DNA of 64,000 nucleotides from Actinophytocola sp050699935 (GTDB lineage: Bacteria > Actinomycetota > Actinomycetes > Mycobacteriales > Pseudonocardiaceae): positions 99,165-163,164 of the forward strand of contig NZ_JBOHGB010000002.1 of NCBI RefSeq assembly GCF_050699935.1, in the 5' to 3' direction. The notes beneath the pieces were generated by a model. That model saw only the letters and a program-made list of their open reading frames with translations, was not told the DNA's origin and ran no database searches. A program made the position numbers and the translations under genes. Shown here piece after piece: positions 43,599 to 52,817 of this stretch. Numbering within the stretch: the first letter of the stretch is position 1; every line of letters starts with the position of its first letter.

Positions 43599-44666
43599 TC
43601 AGGAGTGCAGCGCGATGTCGGTGATGGTCGTGCCGGGGATGTCGGCGGTCAATGTGGTGCCGTAGGCGGTGACCGGGGTGTGGAATCCCTTGGACACGTG
43701 ACCTGACGCAACCCGGGATAGCATGGCTCGGGCGGCGAGAGCGGTGAACTCGTAGGCTTCCGGTCCGGTCAGCAGAGCGGTCGCGGTGTCTCCGGAGTCG
43801 TTGCTACTGCGGGCCCACACCTGGACCGACCCGACGGCGAGTTGGGCGTCGGTGGGGCCGGCGGGTAGCCTGCGGATCAATGCGGCGATCGCCGTCTGCC
43901 AGGCGCGGGAGTCCAGCAGTTGCCGCAGCCGGGGCCCGACCCGCATGAGGAAGCGGATTGGTGCGGGCAGTTGCTGGTAGGTGGTTACCGTGTGCACGTT
44001 CGTGCTGCGGGGCGCGGTAAACAGGTCGGCACGCCACGGGTTCATCACGCTGGTCCGCCGGCGGCCGTCGCCGTAGTCGATCCGCAGCGATGCGTGTGCC
44101 GGGCGGGCGGGGACCAAGGCACCATCGCGGTAGGTGACGCCGCTGTGGTGCAGGGTGGGCAGCAACACGCCCGCGGTACCCCGGGAGACCCCGCCCACGG
44201 TGCGGAACGCAAGGTCGAGCCGCGAGGCATCCTCGATCCTGCCGCAGACGTGTGCCGCGACGGTGTCCGTGGCGACGACGCCGAACCCGACACCCGGCAT
44301 GATCATGATCCCGGCACGCTGTGCGGCATCGTCATGGGCGGCGGCGATCTGGAACGCGGGAACCTCACCGGCGAAGTCGAGATAGTGCGTTTCCGTGGCC
44401 AGGCAGGCGGACAGCAACGGTGGCGCACTGAACTCGAACGGTCCGGCGGCGTTGAGCACGACGTCGACATCACGCAGTGCCGTTCGGAGGGTGACGGGAT
44501 CATCCAGGGCGAACTCCCGGGTGGGCAACCCCAACTCAAGGGCAAGGGCCGTCAGGCGCACGGAGCGGCGCCCGGCGAGAATGGGTGCCAGGCCGGCCTC
44601 GCGGCAGCGCCGTGCGGTCAGCGCGCCGATGTAGCCCGCGGCGCCGTAGATGAGCGTGGTGGTCAT
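43599..44666 (-). CDS. Saccharopine-dehydrogenase-like NAD(P)-binding protein
   Basis: This 355-residue protein has an N-terminal Rossmann fold (TLIYGAAGYIGALTARRCRE, PILAGRR) and the saccharopine dehydrogenase-like segments VVLNAAGPFEFSAPPLL and GFGVVATDTVAAHV. These trans-acting enoyl-reductase or saccharopine-like proteins reduce or rearrange lipid and amino acid intermediates. ATG 44666 overlaps the stop of the SRPBCC gene. It is the last gene of the Mo-hydroxylase operon. Substrate unknown. Confidence 0.78.
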   Translation of the reverse strand: MTTTLIYGAAGYIGALTARRCREAGLAPILAGRRSVRLTALALELGLPTREFALDDPVTLRTALRDVDVVLNAAGPFEFSAPPLLSACLATETHYLDFAGEVPAFQIAAAHDDAAQRAGIMIMPGVGFGVVATDTVAAHVCGRIEDASRLDLAFRTVGGVSRGTAGVLLPTLHHSGVTYRDGALVPARPAHASLRIDYGDGRRRTSVMNPWRADLFTAPRSTNVHTVTTYQQLPAPIRFLMRVGPRLRQLLDSRAWQTAIAALIRRLPAGPTDAQLAVGSVQVWARSSNDSGDTATALLTGPEAYEFTALAARAMLSRVASGHVSKGFHTPVTAYGTTLTADIPGTTITDIALHS

Positions 44667-45198
44667 GGCACGGTTCCAGTCGCAGAGTCGTCGGGTGGGA
44701 GCATGTCCGGAGGCCGCAGGGTAGGAGTGCGGGCAGTTGCCTGGTGTCCGAGCTCGGTGATCCAGTGGTGATGCGCGCGCAGCAGAGCACGCCGCATCAC
44801 GGGCGCGACCATGCTCACGGCGACTCCTTTTTGGACCTCCTCGGTGATCACGCGGGTGCCCCCGTCCGGTTGCGCCTGCAGGATCCATCGGTGATAGCCG
44901 CTCGATCCCAGCGAATGCCCGTCCCATGCCAGGTGCCGCTCGGGTTCGAAAGCCGTTACGGTGCTGCGAACCGGAAGTCTGAACGTGCGCCAGCGGAATT
45001 GGGCGCCAAGCACAAGCCGAGCGTGGCCGGTGATGGTGACCGCGCGGGCATTGCCGTACCAGTGTGGCCATGCGGTCGCCTCGACGAGTACCGCCCACAC
45101 CTGCGTGGGGCTGGCCTCCACGACCCCTCGTTGTAGGTGTGGACAGGGCACTCAGCCGGGTCGAATCCGGCCGGCCACGGCGGCGTGACCAGTGGCAA
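44663..45198 (-). CDS. SRPBCC (polyketide cyclase/CoxG-like) protein with an apparent frameshift
   Basis: The main frame reads VVEASPTQVWAVLVEATAWP, then the SRPBCC core HWYGNARAVTITG, FRWRTFRLPVRSTVTAFEP and GYHRWILQAQPDGGTRV. The natural N-terminus (PLVTPPWPAGFDPAECPVHT) lies in another frame starting at TTG 45198, with AGGAGG 5 bases upstream. Adding one G to the run near 45130 joins both into a normal protein of about 178 residues. CoxG-like SRPBCC proteins accompany Mo-hydroxylases and help assembly or membrane attachment. The frameshift may be a sequencing error. Confidence 0.72.
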
Positions 45199-45213
45199 CG
45201 CACTCCTCCTGTT

Positions 45214-46164
45214 TCATCTCGGCGTGTCTGTGGTTTCTCGCAGGGCGCGCTGAAGTGTGTCGAGAACGGTCGCGTGAGTGAGGTTGACCTTGTACCTGGT
45301 CATGGGTAACGGGTTCGCTTCGGTCGTGGCGAGTTCGGCTGCCTGGTGGAAGGTTCGGTCGGTGCCCGGCAGTCCGACGAGTGCCTCCTCAACGGCTGGC
45401 AGGCGCAGCGGAACTGGCGCCACTCCGCCGATCGCGACCCGGGCGAAGGTGATCGTCTCGTCGGCGACGAGCCGTACCACCGCCTCGACCAGCGGCCACT
45501 CGGCTCGGGCGCGGCCGATGGCCCGCCGATAGGCGGCGCGTTCCCCTGTCACCGGTGGTGGCACCGTGATCCCGGTGAGCAGCTGGCCCGGCTCGAGCAG
45601 GTGGTCGCGAGTCGGGTCCGCGCCGTCGCCATAGAGCTCGCTGATAGTGCGGCTGGGTTGCGCGTGGATGTCGACCGTCGCGTCGTAGGCCAGCAGCGCC
45701 ATGCCGAGTGTCGATGGGTGCGGAGCGACGCACGGGCCGCGGTCGAAACACACACCGTAGAGATGATCGCCGTCCCGGGCGGGGCAGGAGTCGCCGCCCT
45801 TCTTGAAACAGGTGGTCGCCGGGTGCCGGTAGTACCAGCACCTGTTGCGTTGCAACAGGTTTCCGCCCAGGGTGCCGACCGCCCGGATCTGCGGCGTCGC
45901 CAGCGCGGCCGCCGCAGCGGCGAGGCCTGGGTAGGCACCGTGGACGGCCTGGTCACGCGCCACGGTCGCGATCCTGATCCGCGCACCGATATGCGCGGCG
46001 CCCGCGTTCCACTCGATCCGGTCGAGATCCTCGAGGTCGCGAAGGTCCACGATGGACCCCCGGGCAATGCCGCTGCGGCGGCGCTCGGACAGGTCGGTAC
46101 CGCCGGCGCGGAACTCGCCCACGGAACCGGACGCCTCGTCCGGCGTCTGCGGAATGATGATCAC
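45214..46164 (-). CDS. Molybdenum hydroxylase FAD subunit with extra Fe-S cysteines (PaoB/HbaD type)
   Basis: This 316-residue FAD-binding subunit has the family loops ARIRIATVARD and IRAVGTLGGNLLQ. Between residues 109 and 145 it carries five cysteines (109, 119, 127, 139, 145) in the arrangement seen in PaoB and 4-hydroxybenzoyl-CoA reductase, which hold an additional 4Fe-4S cluster. GTG 46164 overlaps the Mo-subunit stop (GTGA). It passes electrons from the Mo site to the acceptor. Confidence 0.88.
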   Translation of the reverse strand: MIIIPQTPDEASGSVGEFRAGGTDLSERRRSGIARGSIVDLRDLEDLDRIEWNAGAAHIGARIRIATVARDQAVHGAYPGLAAAAAALATPQIRAVGTLGGNLLQRNRCWYYRHPATTCFKKGGDSCPARDGDHLYGVCFDRGPCVAPHPSTLGMALLAYDATVDIHAQPSRTISELYGDGADPTRDHLLEPGQLLTGITVPPPVTGERAAYRRAIGRARAEWPLVEAVVRLVADETITFARVAIGGVAPVPLRLPAVEEALVGLPGTDRTFHQAAELATTEANPLPMTRYKVNLTHATVLDTLQRALRETTDTPR

Positions 46165-48878
46165 GACTGCAGACCCTCCAGCAGGCGGTCGGGGCGAATC
46201 GGCAGCTCGTACGGCCGCCAGCCGGTGGCGTTGAACACGGCATTGCCGATCGAAGCGGCGACCGGCAGAGTCGAGATCTCGCCGAGACCCACGCCGCCAC
46301 CGGGAACGTGCTCGAAGCCCTCCTCCAGGAAATGCAGCTCGATCTCGGGAGTGTCGCCGATGCCGGGGATGCGGTAGTCCTCCAGGCCCGCCGAGAGAAC
46401 CACGCCGGTATGCGGGTCGTTCCGGCGCTGCTCATACAGCGCGTACCCGACGCCCTGCACGATGCTGCCCGCGGCCTGGCTACGAGCGAGTTCGGGTGCC
46501 GCGAGACGGCCAACGGCGAGCCCACCGAACACCCGCAGGACGCGGACCCGGCCGAGCAGCGTGTCGACCTCGACCTCGCTGACATGGACAGCCCCGGTGT
46601 ATCCCCGACCGGTGCGCAGACCGGCGAGCAGCCTCAGAGCCCAGTCAAGCCCGGCACCAGCCGGCCCCGCTCCCGCGTACGGGCGCGGAGCGTGGCGGCG
46701 CGTGTCGGTGTCGTCCGGTCGGCTGGCGACCACCTGGCAGTCCGGGACGGCGGTGATGACCTCTGCCCACGACAGCAGACCGCCCGCGTGGCGGAGGCCG
46801 GCCGGCTCGGCGACCGGCGCGCGCACCCCAAACCGGGTGACAGCCTCCCTGACCAACCGCTCACGCAGCTTGTGGGCGGCGGCCAGCGCCGCCGGTACCA
46901 CTGTCGCTGTCGTGCGGCTGCCGCCCGACATCGGGCCCCGCTCCAGGCTGGAGTCTCCGACCCGCACCCGTACGCTCATCGGGTCGAGGTCGAATGCCCC
47001 GGCGACCGCCCGGGCCAGCACGGTCCGGCTGCCGGTGCCCATGTCCTGGGTGGCTGTCGCGACGGTGAGTCGGCCGTCTCGGACGCCGACCGCCACGCGG
47101 CACTTCGACTGGTACCAGTAGAACCAGTTGCCCGCGGCCACCCCGACCCCGCGCCGGAACCGTCCGGACTGGCCGCCGGTGGGACGACCGCGCCACGCCT
47201 CGAGCCCTTCGGCCCACCGATAGAGCTTGCCGCGCAACGGATCGGGATCCCAGCGCCGGCGCAGGACGATCGGGTCCTCGCCCAGCCGAGCCGCCGCCTC
47301 GTCGACGGCCTGCTCCAACGCCCAGCAGGCCACGGCCCCACCCGGCCCGCGGAACGGCAGGCCCGGTGGCATGTGGTTGACGACGTCGAAGTCGACCAAT
47401 TCCTTCGCCTTGGTCGGATAGATCAGTCGGCACAGGCCGGCGATTGCCGAGCCGACCGCCACACCGGCATCGCCGTACGCCGTGACCGATAGCGCGCTGA
47501 GCTCGCCGGATCGCGCCGGCAGCAGGGTCAACTGGATCTCGGCCGCCGGCCGGTGCCCGCCGACCGTCATCTCCTCCAGCCGATCGAGCACGACCCGAAC
47601 CGGCGCTGCGGCCTGCCGGGACAGCTCGACCGCCGCCACGGTCTCCGGGGTGAGCTCGAGTTTGGCCCCGAACGCTCCCCCCACGTGCTCAGCAACGACC
47701 GTCACCCGCTCGCGTGGCAAACCGAACCGCTTCGTGAGCTTCTCGGCGATCCTTTCGCAGGCCTGAGTGGACACCCACACCGTGAGCGAGCCAGCCGCCC
47801 AGTGCGCGACACACGCGTGCGGCTCCAACGCGGTATGCACCTGCGCCGCCGTGCGCCAGACCCCCTCGACAAGCAGCGGATCACCGGCGGAACGTGCCGC
47901 GGCGATCAACCGTCGCGCCTTCCTCGGCCGGGCGGAGAACGACGCAGTCGGCCCCCGCGCGTTGCCATGCCACGGGGTGGGGAACAGCGGGCCCTCGGCC
48001 GAGCTGGGCGGCTGCCTGCGCCGACCCGACCAGACCTCGACGGCTCCCGGAGTCCGCGCCGACACCGCGCCGATGACCGCGGGCAGCACGTCGTACTCCA
48101 CCTCGACCGCCTCCAGCGCCCGCTCCGCGGTCACCCGGTCCTCGGCGGCGATCGCCGCAACCTCCTGACCGACGTAACGGACCCGACGATCAACGCCCAC
48201 CAACTCGACGGCGGCATGGACTCCGGCCACCTGCTTGGCCGCGCGCAGATCCAGTCGGACCACCCGCGCGTGCGCGTGGGGCGACCGCAGGACGCGGCCT
48301 TCCAGTTGGCCCTCGCGTCTGACGTCGACGGTGTACACGGCACGGCCGGACACCTTTGCCTCGGCGTCCACACGGGCCGGAGTCGCTGCGATTCGACCAG
48401 CGCAGGCGGCCTGGATCGCGGCGATGATGTTCGGGTAGGCGCCACAGCGACACAGATGGCCGGCCAGTGCCTCAACCACCTCGCCGCGGGTCGGCTCCTG
48501 CTGTCCCCGCTCACGCGACCACCGCTGGTAGAACGCGATCCCCTCGGTGACGAAGCCAGGCGTGCACATACCACACTGGAGCGCATCGAAGTCCATGAAG
48601 GCCCGCTGCACCGGATGCAGCCCGGGTCCGCAACCCTCAGACCAGCCCTCGACCGTGCGCACCGCCCGACCGTCCAACGAGGTCGCCGGAAGCAGGCAGC
48701 TCACCACCGGCTCATCGTCGAGCAGGACCGTGCAGGCGCCACACACCCCAGCGCCACACACCAGCTTCGTCCCGGTGAGCCCGAGCCGGTCGCGAAGCAC
48801 CTCAACCGCGGTCTCATCCGGTCCGGGCTCGAACTCTCGCGGCTGGGCGTTCACCGTCACCCGCACTGACTCACTCAT
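46161..48878 (-). CDS. Molybdenum hydroxylase, fused 2Fe-2S and molybdopterin subunits
   Basis: This protein of about 905 residues joins two subunits that are usually separate. Residues 1-165 form the 2Fe-2S domain with CGAGVCGACTVLL and QCGMCTPGF plus HLCRCGAYPN. From about 170 the Mo-binding large subunit follows (KVSGRAVYTVDV, EHVGGAFGAKLE, QDMGTGSRT) and ends with GLGEISTLPVAA, which carries the catalytic glutamate. It should hydroxylate an N-heterocycle, aldehyde or aromatic CoA ester. ATG 48878 or the in-frame ATG 48890 may be used; neither has a clear ribosome site, so the mRNA may be leaderless. Confidence 0.88.
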   Translation of the reverse strand: MSESVRVTVNAQPREFEPGPDETAVEVLRDRLGLTGTKLVCGAGVCGACTVLLDDEPVVSCLLPATSLDGRAVRTVEGWSEGCGPGLHPVQRAFMDFDALQCGMCTPGFVTEGIAFYQRWSRERGQQEPTRGEVVEALAGHLCRCGAYPNIIAAIQAACAGRIAATPARVDAEAKVSGRAVYTVDVRREGQLEGRVLRSPHAHARVVRLDLRAAKQVAGVHAAVELVGVDRRVRYVGQEVAAIAAEDRVTAERALEAVEVEYDVLPAVIGAVSARTPGAVEVWSGRRRQPPSSAEGPLFPTPWHGNARGPTASFSARPRKARRLIAAARSAGDPLLVEGVWRTAAQVHTALEPHACVAHWAAGSLTVWVSTQACERIAEKLTKRFGLPRERVTVVAEHVGGAFGAKLELTPETVAAVELSRQAAAPVRVVLDRLEEMTVGGHRPAAEIQLTLLPARSGELSALSVTAYGDAGVAVGSAIAGLCRLIYPTKAKELVDFDVVNHMPPGLPFRGPGGAVACWALEQAVDEAAARLGEDPIVLRRRWDPDPLRGKLYRWAEGLEAWRGRPTGGQSGRFRRGVGVAAGNWFYWYQSKCRVAVGVRDGRLTVATATQDMGTGSRTVLARAVAGAFDLDPMSVRVRVGDSSLERGPMSGGSRTTATVVPAALAAAHKLRERLVREAVTRFGVRAPVAEPAGLRHAGGLLSWAEVITAVPDCQVVASRPDDTDTRRHAPRPYAGAGPAGAGLDWALRLLAGLRTGRGYTGAVHVSEVEVDTLLGRVRVLRVFGGLAVGRLAAPELARSQAAGSIVQGVGYALYEQRRNDPHTGVVLSAGLEDYRIPGIGDTPEIELHFLEEGFEHVPGGGVGLGEISTLPVAASIGNAVFNATGWRPYELPIRPDRLLEGLQS

Positions 48879-48893
48879 GCCGCGCACCATAAC

Positions 48894-48906
48894 TGACCCA
48901 GGGTCA
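48894..48906. promoter_or_regulatory. Perfect palindrome at the Mo-hydroxylase promoter
   Basis: TGACCCAGGGTCA is a perfect 6+1+6 inverted repeat 4 bases upstream of ATG 48890. It overlaps the sequence where a -10 box would lie on the minus strand. It is a strong operator candidate; the regulator is not identified in the operon. Confidence 0.55.
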
Positions 48907-49139
48907 TTACGCTACCGGACAGCTATCTCGTCAGGTGTGACCGCACCATCGCGGCGAGCTCGACGGCAAAGTCCACCACGAACGGCTCCATCCCGGCTCA
49001 TCGAGCACGACACGCACCGGCGGAGCCGCGTCGGCCAGACGCCACACCCGATCACCAACGCATCCAGCCGCAACGAACCGAGCGCCACCACCAGGCCCAG
49101 CGCCGAAACTCGCTGCTCCAGCGACAAAGCGGTACCGCC
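48907..49139. other. No recognisable gene
   Basis: Minus-strand frames give pieces such as FVVDFAVELAAMVRSHLTR and LGLVVALGSLRLDALVIG that look like coding remnants but do not assemble into a gene I recognise. Confidence 0.4.
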
Positions 49140-49886
49140 ATGCGAGTCAAGGAGAAAGTGCTTGAACTCCATCAGGATGGCGTACCTGCCGCTGATGGCG
49201 AAGCTGTGCATGTACGACGGTTTCTTCGCGGTGGGCTTGCCGAGCAGTTGCCGCGTGCTGCTTCCGTTGGGCAGTTCGTAGACGCCGTAGGCGGACGTGA
49301 CCCCCGAAGTTGAGAAGGTAGTTGTACGACGCCTGCTGGTCCCGGTCATAGTGCGGGTGAGCGGTGGTCACATCGCCTTTGAGCTGGTCGTCGTAGTCGA
49401 CCACGCCGATCGTGTCCAAGGTCGCCTTGTCGAAGGCGACGGGCATGGGGACCTCGGTCTGCGCCACGAAGTCGTCGGCGATCTCACCGACTGTCACGTA
49501 GGCGTTGGCGCCAAAGCGTGGGCCGCCGGTGAATGTCTGGGTGATGCGTTTGAACAGCGACCGGCACGGATCGGTGGCGAACTCCGAGTACAGCATCCGG
49601 CCGTCTTCGGCCGCGCGGTAAGCCGGAGTATCGAGGAACTTGTTGGCCTACCCGACCGGGCCGTCGGCGAGGTCGAATTTGTGCAGCATCGCCAAGCCGT
49701 CGAACCAGTGGTTGAGTGTCTTGTCGTCGAGGCGAAAGCGGGCCGGCCGTTCCGAACGAGCGTTCCCGACAACCACAGGGGTATGACCCCTTCGACGTCG
49801 AGTGAGGGGATCGTGAGCTCGGTGTCTTGGTCGGCGAAACCCGTCGCGTAGCTCGTCGACGTGGTGTGCAGTGATGTGGCCATCAT
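49140..49886 (-). pseudogene. Carotenoid oxygenase (RPE65-type) pseudogene
   Basis: The gene starts at ATG 49886 with SYATGFADQDTELTIPSLDV and WLSGTLVRNG. Three frames must then be joined in turn: LNHWFDGLAMLHKFDL, EDGRMLYSEFATDPCRSLF, RFGANAYVTVGEI and SYNYLLNFGG, ending with YMHSFAISGRYAILMEF. These are the N-terminal half blocks of a carotenoid cleavage oxygenase, with the first iron histidine in the HSF motif. The second half is missing and at least three frameshifts interrupt it. Confidence 0.72.
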
Positions 49887-51078
49887 CGGTCGTCTCCGGA
49901 CACGAACGCTTGCGGCCGGGCGGATTGATCTCGTCTTCGCGGGCGACCTTGTCGGTGAGGATAGAGACCAACAGTGGCTCGGTGACGGCGTCGAGACCGC
50001 GGACGCGACCGAGCAGCCGGCCGTAGCGGTCGATCACGATCCGCACGACCAGGCTGACATCAGCCAACAGCGGTGCCCGCTGCGGCATCCCGGCAACCAG
50101 CCACCGCAGGCCAGCCTGCCCGCGAGGGGCGGCCAGCGCCGGATACGCCGCATAACCCTGATCCGGACCCTGCTTGGCCCACTGCTCCTGGGAATCCGGA
50201 TCGGCGCCGCGGTTCTGCGGCAGGACCGGGTTGGGCGCCTCGGCCGGCAGCATCCGGCCACTCGACGCAGACACGCTACCCACGGCGCTCGCCGGGTCCA
50301 GCGGAGCCGCCCAGTCGGCGCGGTCTGCAAAATGGCCACCCTGGTCGTCACTTGAGTCATCCCCCCGCCTCTTAGCGATGTACTGGCGCCGGCCATCAGC
50401 TTCCGATTCACCGGTGTGAGGGACCCACCCGCTGCGCCCCGCCGGCGATGGGCCTGATGGCCGGGCCAGGGCGTCGTCCGCCGGAGGGCGACCACCATCG
50501 TGCCCGTGACCGCGCAGCGGGATTGTTCGCTCTTCGCCCGACGCCTGCGGCACGTGGCCGGTGGACCCGCGGTCCGGGCTGCGTGGCTCGGCGGGCAGAT
50601 TGCCGAACATCTCGGGCCGGGCACCCTCGCGCCGTGGGTAACCCTGCGGAAAGCCCGCGCCATCGCCCCGGCTGGGCGGCCAATCATCGAACACCTCGGC
50701 GCCTTGCGCCTGGTAGCCGGACCAAGGCGGAACCAACTCCTCTTGGCCCGCCCACGGCGGCGCCGGCTGGAGCTGGCCCCAGGTGCCCTGCGCCGGCTCG
50801 CCCGGAATTCCTGCGTGGTCTAGCGAACGGATGGCGATCGTCAGCCGGCGCGCCATGTCGGGCTGGGATTCACAGAGCTCAGCAAGGGCGACGACCAGCC
50901 TCGAGCGGATGTCGCGGCGGCGGCGCCTCCGCCATCGGAGAAGGCGACGGATGCGAACATCAGCGGAGGCGAGGTCATACAACTCAGCCAGCCGAGCATC
51001 GAGCCCGGGGCTGACCCCGGCACGCCGACGACGTCGCCTTGCTCGGCGGTTGGCCCGTTCAAGCAGGAGATCCGCCAT
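49648..51078 (-). CDS. Large hypothetical protein with arginine-rich N-terminus and disordered linker; 3' end runs into a pseudogene
   Basis: Not recognised with certainty. From ATG 51078 (in frame GTG 51096 upstream) the protein has a basic helical N-terminus (RANRRARRRRRR, then LDARLAELYDLASADVRIRR), a long Pro/Gly/Asp-rich linker and a compact segment AGLRWLVAGMPQRAPLLADV followed by SLVVRIVID. That last piece resembles the start of a beta-sandwich domain found in actinomycete signalling or conflict proteins. Its C-terminus after about 49960 reads through the first codons of the carotenoid oxygenase remnant in the same orientation, so the gene has lost its true end. Confidence 0.4.
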   Translation of the reverse strand: MADLLLERANRRARRRRRRAGVSPGLDARLAELYDLASADVRIRRLLRWRRRRRRDIRSRLVVALAELCESQPDMARRLTIAIRSLDHAGIPGEPAQGTWGQLQPAPPWAGQEELVPPWSGYQAQGAEVFDDWPPSRGDGAGFPQGYPRREGARPEMFGNLPAEPRSPDRGSTGHVPQASGEERTIPLRGHGHDGGRPPADDALARPSGPSPAGRSGWVPHTGESEADGRRQYIAKRRGDDSSDDQGGHFADRADWAAPLDPASAVGSVSASSGRMLPAEAPNPVLPQNRGADPDSQEQWAKQGPDQGYAAYPALAAPRGQAGLRWLVAGMPQRAPLLADVSLVVRIVIDRYGRLLGRVRGLDAVTEPLLVSILTDKVAREDEINPPGRKRSCPETTDDGHITAHHVDELRDGFRRPRHRAHDPLTRRRRGHTPVVVGNARSERPARFRLDDKTLNHWFDGLAMLHKFDLADGPVG

Positions 51079-51475
51079 GACCCCGAGTACGAACACTCGA
51101 CGATCTTCCTTCCGGTGGTTGCCCTCCCAGAGCTTCTAGTAGACCACTTCGAGTGCGATGCGTTCGGGCGGTCCCGTCAAATGCTCCCGCACGACCGAAC
51201 ACCACAACCTCCCGCACCGGAGGCGTACCGCGCGATCTACTTGATTCCCAGCATCCGAATACCGGCAGATCGGTGACATTTATCGACGCACCTGCCGGCG
51301 CTCCTGGCGCGCTGCCCTGAGATGGTCGAGCGAAGATCGTACGCCCTGAAATTCGCCCGCCGCGTGATCGGCTGGCCCGATTTTGCGCAACGGTTTGCAA
51401 ACCAATTCCCACCGAACTTCGGTCCGACCACACGGGACGAAATTTGGTGAGAAATGAAATCGATACGGAAGACTA
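51079..51475. other. No recognisable gene; perfect 12-bp palindrome at 51392-51403
   Basis: No frame here shows a start with a ribosome site or a family motif. GGTTTGCAAACC at 51392-51403 is a perfect palindrome of unknown role. Confidence 0.4.
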
Positions 51476-51664
51476 CTACGACGCCCGGTAGCTGGTGGAG
51501 TAGCGGTATTCGACGGGCGTGGTATTCCCCGGGGCGGCGGATGCCCAGCGATGCCGTTCGGCGTATTGCATGCTCCAGGTGTAGAAGGCGTTGAGCTTGC
51601 CGAGCATGGCGGGCAGGTTCGGTGGGACGAGCGCGCCGAAAGCGGCGTTCGGCGAGCACAGCGA
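51476..51664 (-). pseudogene. C-terminal gene fragment of unknown family
   Basis: A minus-strand frame without a start reads SPNAAFGALVPPNLPAMLGK, LNAFYTWSMQYAERHRW and ends VEYRYSTSYRAS. The composition and codon use look coding, but I do not recognise the family. It follows an in-frame stop and is a truncated 3' end. Confidence 0.35.
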
Positions 51665-51940
51665 GAACGTCTCTCAGTCGATGGTTCCGGACGGTGCCGG
51701 AGATCAGCTTGGATGTTCACGTTCGACCGGCGTGGATGCTCCAAGCATCCTCCGTGCGGAAGCTCAACTAAGTCGCCCGTCAAGCCTGTGGCCGAACACG
51801 ATAGCATCCTCCTGTCAACGGTCCGCATTGCTGTCGTCAACGAGAGACTCGGTCACTGGTCGAGCGCGCCGCGCCGGGGTCGGAGCGGGCATGGGCCTAG
51901 AGGCCACAGCCAGCCCTCGCCTGCGGCGAGGAAGGAAGAC

Positions 51941-52252
51941 ATGTTCAACGGGTGGCGTGAGCGGCGCGCTATTGCCAAACTACAGAAGGTTGCGGCCGGG
52001 CGCGAGGCAGGGCGGATAGCTGCGAGAACGCCGACAGATTTACTGGACCCTCTGGTTCGAGAATTGGTCGAGATTGGGTATGAGACCGATTATCGCGATA
52101 GTGAGCGCGTGCGGGAAATAGGAAAACTTCTGCATGCCCGCGGAGGCCTGCCGGAAATGCAGGACGCCTACTATGAATTGATTAACTGGCATAACATAAA
52201 TGCGAGGGGTTTGTCGTCGGCTTGGGACCGTGTCGGGGACTGGCAGGCGTGA
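51941..52252 (+). CDS. Conserved-looking hypothetical protein (103 aa)
   Basis: This small soluble protein starts at ATG 51941 behind GGAAGG. It is helical and charged: MFNGWRERRAIAKLQKVA, DLLDPLVRELVEIGYETDY and YYELINWHNINARGLSSAWD. I do not recognise a function. The codon use is less GC-rich than its neighbours in the second half (several AT-rich codons around 52080-52200), which may mean recent acquisition. Confidence 0.6.
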   Translation: MFNGWRERRAIAKLQKVAAGREAGRIAARTPTDLLDPLVRELVEIGYETDYRDSERVREIGKLLHARGGLPEMQDAYYELINWHNINARGLSSAWDRVGDWQA

Positions 52253-52385
52253 CATTTCCGACAGGTGATAGCAGAAGCGTCAATTTCTTGCCGCCCAGGA
52301 AATCTCTCCCCAAGGCCGCGTCATCCCCGCCGCGTGGGTCACTGTCCGGAAATCAACAGCCCCACGGTGGCCGATCAGCACGCGC

Positions 52386-52646
52386 CGAGAAGTGGCGCTC
52401 TCCGTCGCCGAACTCGCCATCGGCGTCGGCCTCGTCTTCGGCATCGCGACGCAGCTCGCGGCCGTCGGTGGCCTGCTCCTCATCGCCCCGATCTGGGTCA
52501 TGCCCTGGCCCGCGGGTGGCTATCTCTGGGAGTAACCCGCCGAAGACCTCTTCCCCCTCGCGCTGGTCATCGTCGTTCCCGCCGGTCGGACCGGAGGTCT
52601 CGACCGCCGCCTCGCGCCACGCTTCGGTCACCACTGGCCGTTCTGA
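52386..52646 (+). pseudogene. DoxX-like membrane protein remnant with an internal stop
   Basis: The frame reads VALSVAELAIGVGLVFGIAT, VGGLLLIAPIWVMPWPAG, GYLWE, a TAA stop, then PAEDLFPLALVIVVPAGRTG and ends RFGHHWPF. Reading through the stop (which replaces a Tyr codon) gives the C-terminal part of a DoxX membrane protein. The N-terminal helix is absent. The surrounding 52253-52385 and 52647-52817 hold no gene. Confidence 0.6.
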
Positions 52647-52817
52647 CCCGTCGCTTCCCGCTGCACCGGATGCCGGCGTCGTCGCTACGCAGTGCCGCCC
52701 TCACGGCGACCGTCATCCCGCATACCTCGTTCTCGGTCGGGCCGGCAGCCATGAGCCCGGGCATGCGGTGCCTGTGGTCGAGAACAGGACAGTCTCATCA
52801 GGACTCCGCAGTGCTCT

